Assembly (NCBI GenBank): GCA_030847615.1
Contig: JAUMIR010000004.1
Location: 98,594,001-98,658,000 of the forward strand
Length of the DNA: 64,000 bases
Source: Gambelia wislizenii
Lineage: Eukaryota > Chordata > Lepidosauria > Squamata > Crotaphytidae
Direction of reading: 5' to 3'
This document shows, piece after piece, positions 15,101 through 23,473 of this stretch; within the stretch, counting starts at the first letter, position 1, and each line of letters starts with the position of its first letter. The notes beneath the pieces are model-generated. The model saw only the letters and a list, made by a program, of their open reading frames with translations. It made no database searches and was not told the DNA's origin. The position numbers were made by a program, and so were the translations under genes.

Positions 15101-16850
15101 AGGCAGAGAGACCCCAGGGCCCTGTCACACCTTGGTTCAGTCATCAAAGAGAGACTGTAGTAAAAAAATTAGAAGAAGACTTAGGACTTGGAAGAGCAGG
15201 TATGAAGGAACTAGATAAGATCTTCAAGTGTAAAGATTTAGCACTGAATACCAAAATTATTCATGCCATGATATGTCTGATTTCTATGTATGCATGTGAA
15301 TGCTTGACAGTGAAGAAAGCTGATAAGAAGAGAAACAACTCTTTTGAAATGTAGTGCTGGAGGAGAGTTCTATGGATGTCATGGACCGAGAAAAAGCCTA
15401 ATATATGTGTGCAAGAGCAAATTCAGACAGAACCAGAACCCAAAATGACTAAACCAAGGCTCTCTGTTCAACGGGCAACACATCATGAGACAACATAACG
15501 CATTGGGAAAAATTACTGTACAATGCTTGGTAATTTTTCTTGGTAAGCTTTCTTCACTGTCAAGCATTCACACTCATACATAGAAATCAGACATACCATG
15601 GTATGAATAATTTTGGTATTCAGTGGAAGGAAGTAGGAAAAGAGAAAGGACATATTACAGATGGGTTCAATCAAGAAACTATTGCTCTGAGTTTGCAAAA
15701 TCTGAGTAGTGCTGTGGATGATGGGGGACCCTTAGAGATCTCTCATTCACAGGGTCACCATACATTGAAGCCAATTTGATGGTACACTACAACAACAACA
15801 CAGTTAAAATGTTATTTGCTCCTATCATTACAGGAGACAAAGTACACGAACATAGAATGTTAATGAGCTTGTCCACAGATAGCGTCTTTCCACTGTGCTT
15901 GCACATCCAAATGTTGAGGATATTCTATTTTTCAACATGAAAAAAAATAAATAACAGGATTTGCACTTCATTCAGAGCTTTGCCTCTGATGCAAGGTTAA
16001 AATGTAAGGTTAAACAGTGTTGTGTTGGTTTGCGCTAAATCCTTTCATTAACCCTGACTAGAGTCAATCACTGAATTAATTCAATTCACTTATGTGCTGA
16101 CTCACAATTTAACAACTGGTTGAATAGGTCTCCTCCAATTTCAACTAATCCATAGGATTCCAGCCAATTTTTGCTTTTCTAACCACAAACTATCTACAGT
16201 CATAAAAATGTACACATTTTTAACACTTTCTGAAGCAAAGCATTCATGCACAATTAAGAAACTCTGGAATCTCCATTGTTTATGTTTATAGATAAACAAG
16301 GACTTCAGATAAAAATGTATCTTTAGATAAAACCATAACAAAAACAATAACAAAGTATAGAATTATAATTTATAAAAATCTGATTTTCAGTGTGAACCTC
16401 TTGCAAAAAAAAGAAAAGAAAAGAAAAAGATCAGGAATAGCAACAACTGTAACTGCTATCCAGTATCGCAGCATTCTAAAACTTCATATTTGTACACCGT
16501 TGAATGCATGCAAGTTAAACTAATAATAATTATTATTTCCTTAAAAAACAATACTGATAACTCTGCACCAATCACCTGGCAAGTGCTGCTGTATTATCTT
16601 CTCCATATCACATACAATTTCTTGACGGATTTTGAAATCATCATCTGATATGCCTTGCTCCTTTGCTGCCTCCATCAGCATAACACTCAAAGCTGCCACT
16701 TGTGTAGGAGAAGGGGGAGGGAGGGCACGTAGTTCATTTTCTTCTTGCTTTTCCTGAAGAATGTTATGGATAGAGATTAAGGTTACTAATGAAGGTGAAA
16801 AAAGCCTCAATACCTGCTGGACATCATAGCATCTTTTCAGTAAAAGGGTG

Positions 16851-16882
<32 letters not shown>

Positions 16883-19800
16883 CATCATCATCATCTCACC
16901 AACAATGTCTATGGCATTCTAAAAAATAAGAGACAGCCTGTCCTGCCAAATGTATACCATTTAATTTTTTTTAAGGAATAAATGGGAAGGAAGTGACTAA
17001 TACAACTTAAATAAACCAATAAAATACTGTTACAAAAACAAGCTATCCAATAGATATGCTTATCTAAATATACAAAATTATATAAGAATAGAATGGAAGG
17101 AAGGAAGACAAGGACAGGAAGATAATTCCAAGAATATGCAGCAGCAAAAGAAAAAGGTTAAAGCAAATAAAGTGAAATCCTCAGTCAACTGAGAAACAGA
17201 GTTCAGAGAAAGAAAATCCTGAGCTGAGTGTTAAAGATTCTTCTTATCCTTTGTTTCCATCCGGAAAAAAGAAAATAAGCATCTGCCCAAACCTTCCAAT
17301 CAATCCTTTCAGCCTTTCTGTAGTTTTGGACAAAGTAGAGACACTCATCCTTTCAAACCAGTGTGGAACAGTTCAACTTTCCCTTCTGAAACCAGGGAAA
17401 TTAGCTAAGACAATCCCAGGCATGGACTCAGTATAACAGGGACCGCAAGCCCAACCTGTGACTCGCAACACCAGACAACATTTGTATTTGTTTAGCAGTT
17501 GTGCTATTTGTTTAATTTGTTATTGTTGTATGCCTTCAAGTTCTTTCTGACTTATGGTGACCCTAAGGTGAACCTATCACATAGTTTTCTGAGGGCTGAG
17601 AGTGTGTGACTTGTCCAAGGTCACCCAGTGGATTTAATATGCAAACATAATTGAAGGAGGATGGGAAAGTGAGAAAATGATTTCCTCAACATAAACCAGC
17701 TTTTTCACCACCACCACCAGTGTCTTACAGGACTACAGCCCTATACATAGTTAACATACCGTAGTTTCATTCAGGCATTTTTTATGAATTCTTTTAGGAA
17801 TTTTTAATCAGAAACACCAAGACTTGTTTCAACACTTACAATGATATTCTTTTTATGACGTTTTTCTTTAATATGTTTATGAGCTCCCTGGATATTTTCA
17901 ATGTGAACTAAGCATAGCTTGCACAGGTACTGGCAATTAGCATACTCTGGAGACCGCTGTGGAAAAATCATACATTTAAGATTCAGCAACCATTTCATTA
18001 TATTTGTTTTCTTTCCATCATGACAATAATAAAATGCTAAAAGCACATGCACCACAGAAAAACATGGTGGATAAGAACTATACCTATGGGGATACAAAGG
18101 GTTTATTCACATAGTACTTAAAAAAAATCAGACCAATTTTTTTAATCTATCTATAAACTCATCATTAAAGATCTTGTAGTTGGCAAATATTTGGAAGTGG
18201 TAAAACCCTCGTCATACTATTTTATCATATTACTGTGGGTCCTCCATATTCGTGGGGGTTTGGTTCTGAAACCACCTACGGATAGCAAAAATTAGCTAAC
18301 ACACATTGGAAACTGTTTAATGTAGTGTAGATGTGTAAAGGTTCACTCAGCCTCCATCCTTTCGTAGGTCAGTAAAATGAGTACCCAGCTTGTGGGGGCA
18401 ATTAGCGAACACACACTGGAAACTGCTTAATGCAGTGTAGATGTGTAAATTGCTGTTGCTTAAAATAATTTGTAAACCGCTCTGATAGCCTTCTGGCTGA
18501 AGAGCGGGGTATAAATAAATAAATAAATAAATATTGCTATTGCTTAAGACAATTTGTAAGCTGCTCTGATAGCCTTGTGGCTGAATATAAATAACTAACA
18601 AAGTAACAAAAAAATAAATAACAAAAACCGCAGATGGTAGAGTCCCATATTAATCAATGAGAAGAGCCAATTTAAGTATGGGTGCCACCATCTTAAGTAT
18701 GCAGTGACCATCCGTGGATGCTCAAATCCGTAGATATTGAACCCACGGATACAGAGGGCCCACTGTACTACAAAAATAATCAGAACTTATTCTCAAACCC
18801 ATGATTATATATCTATTTTGCTCAATTTTTTTTCTGGGGAAAAACAGGATAAACACTGGCAAAATTTGAAAGGAGACAAATGAAAACTATTTATGACACT
18901 GAGGGTACAGAGATTTATATGGAAAGTAAGTACAGTGGGCTCTCCAGATCTGCGGGGGCTTGGTTCTGGACCCTCCCCCCGCAGATCCCCAAAACCACAA
19001 ATGGTCATGTCCCATCTTATTAAATGGTGGCAACATACGTGCAGATGCTTCAGTGTGTCCACATGCATGTTGCCATCATATTAGGCAGCAGGTGCAATAA
19101 TCCACGGTTGGTCGAATCTGGAGCCTACAAATCAGGAGGGTCCACTGTATAAAGATGAAGAATCATGAATAGATAGCTGGAGAAAACAGTGATTCCAACA
19201 TTTCACAAAAATGAGCCCCACCCTAAAGAAAGAAAATTGTTTAACTCAGAAAAATAAAATAAAAAATAATAGAAAAGCAGAAATTTATGGCAATGAGGAC
19301 AGCAAATACAATGTGAGAATAGATTGTTTTTATGCCCTCAGCAGTGTTAATCAGAGCTTAATCTTTTGTTCACTGAATACACATGGTGGCATGGGGGCAG
19401 GGCTGAAAAAGACTGCACATGTTGATACCTAATACATATCATGCTTCCCATGTACAGGTTACCTACCCTCTGTATCCATGGAACCAATATCCGTGGTTTT
19501 AGTTATCTATGTCTGGAAAAATAGGGACACATACCATGGAGTTGCACTGGAAAATGCCTAGACAGGTGTCCTCTCTAGGAATTGCTAGGTCCTCCAATGG
19601 AACTCTGTGGTATGTTTGTGTTGGAAATTCTTTATTTTAATAGAGTTTACTATTATCCATATTTTCACTTATAAACAGTAAGTCCAGGAATGTACCCCCT
19701 GCGAATATGTGGGCGACCTGTACACTAGCTAAATGTGTAAGATTCAATTTCTCACACATTTACCCCAAATGCTCAAAGTCAAATATACATGGCTTGTTAA

Positions 19801-22800
19801 GAGCTAGTAGACACTATGAACATGCTTCACCAGTGGTTATTATACACCCACGTGAACAGATCCTAAATTAAAGAGAAAGATATATATCACAGTGATTATA
19901 AGAACACATGATGCAAATCAGCAACATCCACACCAAATCCAAAACACAATTCGGAAGGAATTCTTCCAGTAAGAATCAACCCACACGCCAAAACATTACT
20001 GAAGACAATGGTCAGTAGACAGTTAGTGTCTTCTTTGTGACCTTATTTGGTTAAAAGTTACAGTCAGCCCTCAATTTTCATGGGTGTTAGGAGCGTAGAA
20101 GCCTCATGAAAGTGGAAAAACTGTGACTATTGGCCCACTATTTTTTTTACATGAGAGAACACTTCCCTAGGCATTTGTAGGTCCTCCAGGGCTATTCTAT
20201 GGTCAACTTCTGCCGGACTATAGAATTGCGCTGGATGAGCTACAAATGCCTAGAGAGAACATATTAGTCAAATCCGCAAATGTGGAGGGATGACATTATG
20301 CTGCAATACTGGAAAGAAATACAGTAGCACCCCCCTATCTGCGCGGATAATGAAATCTGCGGATAATAGCAAACGCCCTGGAGGAGGAGAAAGAAAACAA
20401 TGGAGGGAGAGAGGGAGGGAATCTTGTGGCTAATGCCACCGACACCACAACCCAGCCCGCCTAAGCCGCCACCTCCCAGGCCTCCCCCCACCTCTTCCAC
20501 TATCACCACCTCTACCACCACCACCACCAGCAGCGCTGCCTCCTCCCAGGCCTCCACCGCCGCCACCGCATGCACTGCCCTCACCGCCTCCCAGACCACC
20601 TCCTCCTCCTCCACCATAGCCACAGCCACCATCATGCCCCACTGCAGCCTCCCAGGTCTCCAGAGATCCCCAGCCACCAACCGCAAAATCTCCCCTCCTC
20701 TTCTCCCTTCGACACCCCCCACCGCCACCACTGGAGCCATCCCAGGAGAAAGGAGTCAAGATCTCCTCCTCCCCTCCCTCCCCCATCCACCCCCGCGCTG
20801 TCGCCAACTGCAGATAACTGAATCGGCGGGTGGCGAATCAGTGGATATGATGGTGCTACTGTAGTTCAAATGAGGAAAGAATATAAACTGAATTCCTTGC
20901 TTACTTTTTCCAAGCGAATAATATAATCTCTTTCCAGTCGTTCTTCCGCTTGTTTCAAGCCAAGTTCCTGTTCTGCCGTTAGTGTTGATTCACCAGTTAC
21001 AGCAACATTTTCTAAATAATTAGCCTCTAAATTAGTTTCTTTAGCAGAATCAGAATGCTTTGTTTTACCTAGTAGGAGAAGGAGGCAAATTTATGAAGAA
21101 CCTATACTTCTATAAGATATTAAGAAAAAGACTTTATAACATCATCAACACAACCACTATCACAACTGCAACTATAATTAAACATATGCAGTGTGTTACT
21201 AACTGAAATAGTGAATATTGTGCAAGCGCCTTTTCTCAGTCAAATTCACAATAAAGTCATGGACAAATTATTGTTATTTTCATTTTATAAATGATTTTAG
21301 AATAAAACACTCTTCTTTATGATTCCTTTGTCACACTTCAGTAAGTATGTCATTAGTATTTGATCTGTTGTACCAGATATACTGTATTATCAGAGTGTTT
21401 TCAAATGGATGTTGTGCCACAGACAAATAAAATTAACTGACATAACTGACTACAAGACTTGAGTGGATTTGTCATTCTAAGTGTGTTCCAGATATCTGAC
21501 TTCGCAATCCAAAAATTTACCCATCAAGTCCATGAAGGCTATGGCATATGTGGACAGTGGGGCATCAACTCTATTCATGTGATCCACATGGGTCGACATG
21601 GGGCAAAATGTGGGCTTGTCCAAATGGTGAAAAAACCTCTCACAGAATGCGAGGAGAATCCTAATTGTCCTAATGGCATTCCTTGTGATTTTGCTGTATC
21701 GTGAAGGAGGGGGGCAAAAAAGGCCAAAAGCCTTGCTAGAAAAGCCTTCACAGATTTCCCTGTCTTTTTTTAAAAAAACCCAACAAAGTGGAGCATATTT
21801 CTGCCCTTTAGGCCAAGTGAGTTGATCTGATTTGCTTGCCCGAACGAGAGGAAATGCATATCTGATTGGTCAGATGAATGCAGGAGGCGGGGCTTGCTAG
21901 CAAGGCAAGCGCCCACTGTTGCCATGCTGGATTTTCACCTTAGTGGATGAGTGCTAAGGCGAGAAAACAGGTTCTTGGGGCTTTTTGGCTTTTGTGTTCA
22001 AGCAAAAAATTGCTCAATCACATCATGGACATCATTTTAAAAAAATAAGGTTGTTGTCAGCAAACTGTGGTAAGCGCAAATATGAGTAAATCACTCACGA
22101 CCGCCATGTTTACTTTACATTAGGACAGGTCACAGCTGCTGCGAAATGTCTTTACTACAAGGGGCTCTGTTTTTTATGGGCACGTACAGACAAGCCCAGG
22201 GTGATAACAAAATGGAGTGAATTATGCTTTCAACTGTTTTAACTGTTTTCAAATTAGAACTAGGATATCAGGAAGAATTTAGTTTAGATCTTTTCCTGAT
22301 ATGCTGGTGTTCTATTTACATCGTTTCTAATATAGGGAAACATTTAAAACTCTGATTCCCATATCTGCAAATCTGATGTGTTGTAGTTTAAGCAGTTTTA
22401 CTGGGAAGCTAGAGGTGTTGAGGAATCCCCTAGTTTAAGCTAAAAGCTATTAAAAACAGATGATTTTATACGTAGCCTATTAATATGAGAAATTATCACA
22501 GCATGAGAAGGGGCAAAATGCAGAAAGAAAAATCAAGACTATGATGATTCCTGCCTCGATACACAGAAATCGTGTACTTTTAAGTTTCCCAACTAGCTTA
22601 AACCATTCTTCCTGCCATGCGTAGTAATGTACATGCAACATGCAGAATGCAAAAGCTATTTTAAACACATTTCAGACTCATACTGAACGCAGCACTCACA
22701 GGAGTCTTCTGGTTTCTGTTCTACTGTTCTCAAATCCAAACTGCTTTTGCCTGAATCACCAGGCCAGTTATTTTTGGATATATCTTCTCCTAGCAGATTT

Positions 22801-23258
22801 TCCAGTTCACAACTTCCTCTTTGGGTAGTTAGTAAGGTTTCTGTGCTGGCACCATTCTCTGAAACATGGGAGCTTGGGGGGGTTTCATCTGTATGCTGAA
22901 CTTTTAACGGCTGCAAACTTTCTATGGTTGCTGGTACATTTGGTAATCTTTTTGCTTTGCTACGATTTTGATCCTGAAGACTTGATCCCATTTCTTTACA
23001 TCCAAGAGTACAACTGTCTGTCTTACATGATTTATTTTCCCCTGACTTTTCAGGACAAACATCACTTTGTTTATTCTTTTTGAAACTGCTCCCACTTGAA
23101 GAACATTTTCCTGATTCTTTTACAGATCTGTCATTTTTGTTAGATTTATGATTTTGATTGGTTGCAACTCTGACAGCTTTGCTTTGTTCACAGGCAGTAT
23201 GGACAGATTTTCTTGTATCATGATTTCCACTTTTTGAGCTCTTGCTCTCCTCTTCCAT
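91..23258 (-). CDS. TUT4: Terminal uridylyltransferase 4, N-terminal 939 codons in 14 exons (3' part off window)
   Basis: TUT4 adds uridines to RNA 3' ends in the cytoplasm, marking deadenylated mRNAs for decay and, with LIN28, pre-let-7 for destruction. Recognition is by residue-level similarity to vertebrate TUT4 recalled from memory. Coding exons are 23258-22700, 21068-20905, 17956-17840, 16753-16576, 13043-12955, 10472-10421, 10245-10176, 9187-9061, 7031-6912, 6481-6263, 6154-5980, 4500-3791, 774-624 and 177-91. Every junction has AG/GT borders and matching phase (total 2818 nt). Order in the protein: polar disordered N-terminus (1-186), zinc finger near 250-275, inactive nucleotidyltransferase module (about 320-420), PAP-associated segments (about 430-620), low-complexity linker (about 650-845), CCHC knuckle (about 866-879). 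The catalytic domain, remaining knuckles and C-terminus lie beyond position 1. The paralogue TUT7 is less likely because the linker matches TUT4 and GPX7 is the neighbour. No in-frame stop or frameshift is seen in these exons. Confidence 0.95.
624..774 (-). CDS. TUT4: TUT4 coding exon 13 (codons 861-911, CCHC zinc knuckle)
   Basis: It has acceptor CTGTAG and donor GTAAGT. It begins PPTIVCSICKRDGHSKNDCP, a C-x2-C-x4-H-x4-C zinc knuckle that contacts RNA in the catalytic module, followed by PPMTSRFREILDLVCKRC. It leaves in phase 1. Confidence 0.95.
1906..2120. mobile_element. Palindromic MITE with near-perfect terminal inverted repeats
   Basis: The left end GGGGCCTGTCTACGCTGCAG matches the reverse complement of the right end (CTGCACTCTAGACAGGCCCC) with a few differences. 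Inside, AATCCTGGTATTTGTAACTT pairs with ACAAATACCAGGATT. The whole element can fold as a hairpin. The family is probably hAT-like; no clear target duplication was seen. Confidence 0.75.
2176..2355 (-). mobile_element. Sauria-type SINE, reverse orientation, head truncated
   Basis: Starting from the TTG microsatellite tail, it reads TGTGCTTTCAAGTTGTTTCT then the tail-body with GAGTGTGTGACTTGCCCAAG. This is the reverse complement of the squamate tRNA-derived Sauria SINE. The tRNA-like head is missing. Confidence 0.75.
2453..2585. mobile_element. Short palindromic MITE (CCCTCCAGAT family)
   Basis: GCAGCCCTCCAGATATAG at the left is complemented by CATATGGAGGGCCAACT at the right, and GAAGTTGTAGTTCAATAACA pairs with the left inner half. 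Related copies lie near 52922, 55125 and 58345, and a fragment near 400-470. Confidence 0.65.
3791..4500 (-). CDS. TUT4: TUT4 coding exon 12, large linker exon (codons 624-860)
   Basis: It has acceptor TTTCTAG and donor GTAAAA. It opens DPFALKRNVARSLNSQMVFE, the conserved end of the PAP-associated domain, then about 190 polar residues rich in Lys, Ser, Glu and Cys, and closes with DMHYVFDKFILTSGK, conserved before the first zinc knuckle. The linker is presumably disordered. Plus-strand ORFs over this span are antisense shadows. Confidence 0.95.
4501..5979. other. TUT4 intron between coding exons 11 and 12
   Basis: The intron is AT-rich; it holds an L2-like 3' end at 5255-5690 in reverse orientation. 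The rest shows nothing recognisable beyond a CA-rich patch near 4935-4960. Confidence 0.6.
5255..5690 (-). mobile_element. L2-like LINE 3' region, reverse orientation
   Basis: The reverse complement ends with GGGAGAAAAGTGGGTATAAA followed by an AAAT-type tail, typical of L2-like 3' ends in reptiles. Upstream it contains the GAGAAAGCCTTTTTAATGGC-type 3'UTR block. It is diverged, and class assignment is by tail pattern only. Confidence 0.55.
5980..6154 (-). CDS. TUT4: TUT4 coding exon 11 (codons 566-624)
   Basis: It has acceptor CTTTCAG and donor GTGAGG. It encodes LGHLWLELLKFYTLEFALEE and ends WPKRRIAIE, the PAP-associated domain of the N-terminal module. It leaves in phase 1, completing GAT (Asp) with the next exon to give the conserved IEDPF. 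Confidence 0.95.
6263..6481 (-). CDS. TUT4: TUT4 coding exon 10 (codons 493-565)
   Basis: It has acceptor CTTCAG and donor GTAAGT and is 73 codons in phase 0/0. It begins IEGFDSKKADDYQLKGIKDE, the conserved part, then turns into a Gly/Ser/Lys/Glu-rich loop that is poorly conserved in this family. Confidence 0.94.
6912..7031 (-). CDS. TUT4: TUT4 coding exon 9 (codons 453-492)
   Basis: Forty codons in phase 0/0 are bounded by TTGTAG and GTAAGT. The exon encodes GGIPSYSFALMVIFFLQQRE and ends YLGSW, a hallmark motif of the PAP/TUTase central domain. It differs from mammalian TUT4 at a few surface positions (CHID, EPRIL), consistent with reptile divergence. Confidence 0.94.
7195..7556 (+). mobile_element. 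Degenerate 5S-SINE remnant and L2-like 3' end
   Basis: Bases 7228-7245 read CCTAGATGGGAGACCATA, resembling the 3' half of a 5S-derived SINE head. From about 7480 the text ends GGAGAAAGGTGGAATAAAAA and AAATAAATA, an L2-like tail. Both are old; the boundary between them is uncertain. Confidence 0.4.
8486..8712 (+). mobile_element. 5S rRNA-derived SINE with Sauria-like tail, copy 1
   Basis: The head CTTGGAAGCTAAGCAGGGTC followed by ACTTGGATGGGAGACTGCCA is recognisably vertebrate 5S rRNA, including its internal promoter region. The tail TTCATGGGGTCACCAAAAGT and GACTTGAAAGCACATGCATA is shared with Sauria SINEs. This matches the 5S-Sauria SINE type described in lizards. It is antisense to TUT4, in an intron. 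Confidence 0.85.
8720..8915 (+). mobile_element. TA-type MITE, CAGTRGGCCCTCC family
   Basis: The left end CAGTAGGCCCTCCAGAAG and right end GATATGGGCCTGCCACTA are imperfect inverted repeats like those of the 18933-19147 element. The interior contains GGTCAAGCCCCATATTACCC, also shared. This suggests a nonautonomous Tc1/mariner-Tigger-like element. Confidence 0.55.
9061..9187 (-). CDS. TUT4: TUT4 coding exon 8 (codons 410-452)
   Basis: It has acceptor TGTCAG and donor GTAAGT. It encodes SGLICKVSAGNDVACLTTDL and a helix ending LVLAFRYWAR, the central-domain start of the N-terminal poly(A)-polymerase-like module. The phases (2 in, 0 out) join correctly to both neighbours. Confidence 0.94.
9757..9985 (+). 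mobile_element. 5S rRNA-derived SINE with Sauria-like tail, copy 2
   Basis: Head GGAAGCTAAGCAGGGTCGAC and ACTTGGATGGGAGACAGCCA, tail CATGGGGTCGCCGTAAGTTG and GAAGGCACATATACG. It has the same strand and architecture as copies 1 and 3 and lies in a TUT4 intron. Confidence 0.85.
10176..10245 (-). CDS. TUT4: TUT4 coding exon 7 (codons 387-410)
   Basis: It has acceptor CTTCAG and donor GTTTGT, with phase 1 in and 2 out. It encodes SYSDVESDFHAKVPVVFCKD, matching the TUT4 strand that carries the third acidic position of the fold. The donor is non-consensus at +3 (T rather than A or G), so inclusion may be less efficient; this is inference. Confidence 0.9.
10421..10472 (-). CDS. TUT4: TUT4 coding exon 6 (codons 370-387)
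   Basis: A 52-nt microexon with acceptor TTTAG and donor GTAAGT encodes MSHPDVLIQVLDILKNN. It matches the short helix after the degenerate active site in TUT4. It enters in phase 0 and leaves in phase 1. It is too short to stand out as an ORF and is placed by protein similarity and phase. Confidence 0.9.
11327..11551 (+). mobile_element. TA-flanked MITE, CAGTTGTCCC family, copy 1
   Basis: Ends CAGTTGTCCCCTCACATTCA and GTGAATGTGGAGGGACAACT G are inverted repeats, flanked on both sides by TA (11325-11326, 11552-11553). Size and TA target site fit a nonautonomous Tc1/mariner-Tigger-like transposon. The interior includes CATTATATGCAATGGCATAG, shared with the other copies. Confidence 0.85.
11565..11795 (+). 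mobile_element. 5S rRNA-derived SINE with Sauria-like tail, copy 3
   Basis: Head GGATCCCGTCTGGTCTTGGA with TTAGATGGGAGACCACCAAT, tail CATGGGGTCGCCGTAAGTCA and AACTTGAAGGCACATACACA. It begins about 13 bases after the TA-flanked MITE. Confidence 0.82.
12153..12824. mobile_element. Long inverted-repeat DNA element with palindromic core
   Basis: The left end GGGGCTTGTCTACACC is matched by the right end TGTAGACAAGCCC. The core around 12490-12660 is also self-complementary: TTCTGCTGAGGTCAGAACGG versus TGTTCTGATCTCAGCAGAAG. ORFs on both strands here mirror each other and are not genes. It is hAT-like by terminal sequence; target duplication is unclear. Confidence 0.65.
12955..13043 (-). CDS. TUT4: TUT4 coding exon 5 (codons 340-369, degenerate nucleotidyltransferase core)
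   Basis: The acceptor is CTTTCAG and the donor GTAAGT. It encodes ECSLRMYGSCLTRFAFKTSD then VNIDIKFPST. This is the nucleotidyltransferase signature region, but the acidic pair expected at the metal site is replaced (SDVNID instead of the active SDLD pattern), as in other TUT4 N-terminal modules, which are catalytically dead. The usual GSS of the fold reads GSC here. Confidence 0.93.
13870..14095 (+). repeat. L2-like tail followed by AAT microsatellite
   Basis: TTTCTGTAAGCCACCCCGAT and GGGGCGGGGTATAAATAATA are typical of an L2-like 3' end; the AAT/ATT run from about 14048 to 14090 is the expanded tail. Confidence 0.6.
15060..15800. mobile_element. RTE/BovB-like LINE fragments arranged as an inverted duplication
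   Basis: Plus-strand translation near 15235-15345 gives LNTKIIHAMICLISMYACEC LTVKKADKK, matching the C-terminal region of RTE/BovB ORFs (consensus has MV..MYGCESWTVKKAE). The same about 80-bp segment recurs in reverse at about 15540-15622. The frame is broken and the element dead. Confidence 0.6.
16576..16753 (-). CDS. TUT4: TUT4 coding exon 4 (codons 281-340)
   Basis: The acceptor is TTCTTCAG and the donor GTGATT, which lacks the usual G at +5 and so is weaker; the exon leaves in phase 1. It begins EKQEENELRALPPPSP and continues into the helical lead-in (ISDDDFKIRQEIVCDMEK) of the first nucleotidyltransferase fold. The ORF upstream of the acceptor includes a poly-Met/Ile run from an ATT microsatellite, which is intronic. 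Confidence 0.93.
16858..16896 (+). repeat. ATT/ATC trinucleotide microsatellite
   Basis: A run of TTA units from 16858 passes into CAT units, close upstream of a TUT4 exon (minus strand) but outside the acceptor. It produces spurious Met/Ile codons in the minus-strand ORF. Confidence 0.9.
17519..17640 (-). mobile_element. Sauria-type SINE fragment, reverse
   Basis: TATGCCTTCAAGTTCTTTCT then GAGTGTGTGACTTGTCCAAG and GTCACCCAGTGG match the reverse complement of the Sauria SINE body with an internal deletion. The tRNA-like head is absent. Confidence 0.7.
17840..17956 (-). CDS. TUT4: TUT4 coding exon 3 (codons 242-280, C2H2 zinc finger)
   Basis: It is flanked by TTCCACAG and GTAAGT and is 39 codons in phase 0/0. 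It encodes RSPEYANCQYLCKLC followed by a His-rich helix (GAHKHIKEKRHKKNI). The CxxC pair and the spaced His residues form the matrin-type C2H2 finger of TUT4/TUT7, part of the N-terminal LIN28-interacting module. Confidence 0.95.
18232..18766 (+). mobile_element. Tigger-like MITE interrupted by SINE/L2-like 3' fragments
   Basis: Termini ACTGTGGGTCCTCCATATTC and CGGATACAGAGGGCCCACTG are inverted repeats flanked by TA. The interior at about 18290-18600 holds two tandem partial copies of a unit with AGATGTGTAAATTGCTGTTG and ATTTGTAAACCGCTCTGATA ending in an AAAT tail. That unit recurs at 33945-34095 and is the 3' part of a tRNA-derived SINE. Confidence 0.65.
18933..19147 (+). mobile_element. TA-flanked MITE, CAGTGGGC family
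   Basis: CAGTGGGCTCTCCAGATCTG at the left and AGGAGGGTCCACTG at the right, flanked by TA on both sides. Inner parts carry GCGGGGGCTTGGTTCTGGAC and a second complementary block CCCCGCAGATCCCC. Nonautonomous Tc1/mariner-like. Confidence 0.75.
19445..20296. mobile_element. Two related degenerate MITEs with CCTAGGCATTTGTAGGTCC-type arms
   Basis: The segment at 19445-19725 and that at 20061-20296 (CAGTCAGCCCTCAATTTTCA to AATGTGGAGGGATGACA) share an inner motif on tagging 'aggtcctccag' and are self-complementary (GCATTTGTAGGTCCTCCAG versus GAGCTACAAATGCCTAGAG in the second). The first is heavily eroded. About 330 bases between them show nothing recognisable. Confidence 0.45.
20322..20861. mobile_element. 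TA-flanked MITE (CAGTAGCACCCC) with GC-rich simple interior
   Basis: Left CAGTAGCACCCCCCTATCTG and right GTGGATATGATGGTGCTACT G are inverted, flanked by TA. The interior is CCA/CCT-rich with many CpGs and generates long Thr/Pro and Gly-rich ORFs that are not genes. A related element is at 61838-62211. Confidence 0.75.
20905..21068 (-). CDS. TUT4: TUT4 coding exon 2 (codons 187-241)
   Basis: The acceptor is CTACTAG and the donor GTAAGC; the exon enters in phase 1, completing a Cys codon, and leaves in phase 0. It encodes a region ending in LKQAEERLERDYIIRLEK, a charged, probably helical stretch conserved in TUT4 just before the zinc finger. Confidence 0.93.
21612..22198. mobile_element. About 590-bp inverted-terminal DNA element, copy 1
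   Basis: Left GGGCTTGTCCAAATGGTGAA and right GTACAGACAAGCCC are inverted ends. Inner blocks GCTGGATTTTCACCTTAG and AAGCGCCCACTGTTGCCATG are shared with the copy at 26200-26791. hAT-like by terminus. It lies in TUT4 intron 1 of the coding series. Confidence 0.7.
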
Positions 23259-23367
23259 TATTGAGAAGACCTGCTTTGTCTATTGCTTCAGACGACTTGA
23301 ATTATAATTTTGCAACAATCTGAGTGGAGCAGAATCCTCTGTTCAAGAAGGGTGTTTGGCTGATTGT
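22700..23367 (-). CDS. TUT4: TUT4 first coding exon (codons 1-186, includes 109 nt of 5'UTR)
   Basis: The acceptor (CTTGCAG) puts the exon start at 23367; the ATG is at 23258 and the donor GTGAGT follows base 22700, leaving phase 1. It encodes a Ser/Lys/Glu-rich, probably disordered segment starting MEEESKSSKSGNHDTRK. The start is chosen because it matches the known TUT4 N-terminus and is the first ATG of the open frame. The segment appears shorter than in mammals, where Lys/Ala/Glu-rich repeats extend this exon; that comparison is from memory. Confidence 0.93.
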
Positions 23368-23473
23368 CTGCAAGGAAAAAATGATCAAACATCTAAACAT
23401 GTTACCAAAACACAAAGTAGTTCTAGTATTGCTGCCCTATGAAAAAACATAAAGCAACAAAAGAACACAGGGT

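Noticed and set aside
20400..20864. Long Thr/Pro- and Gly-rich ORFs on both strands
   Set aside because: They mirror each other over a GC-rich simple-repeat interior of a MITE; there is no domain, start context or splice evidence.
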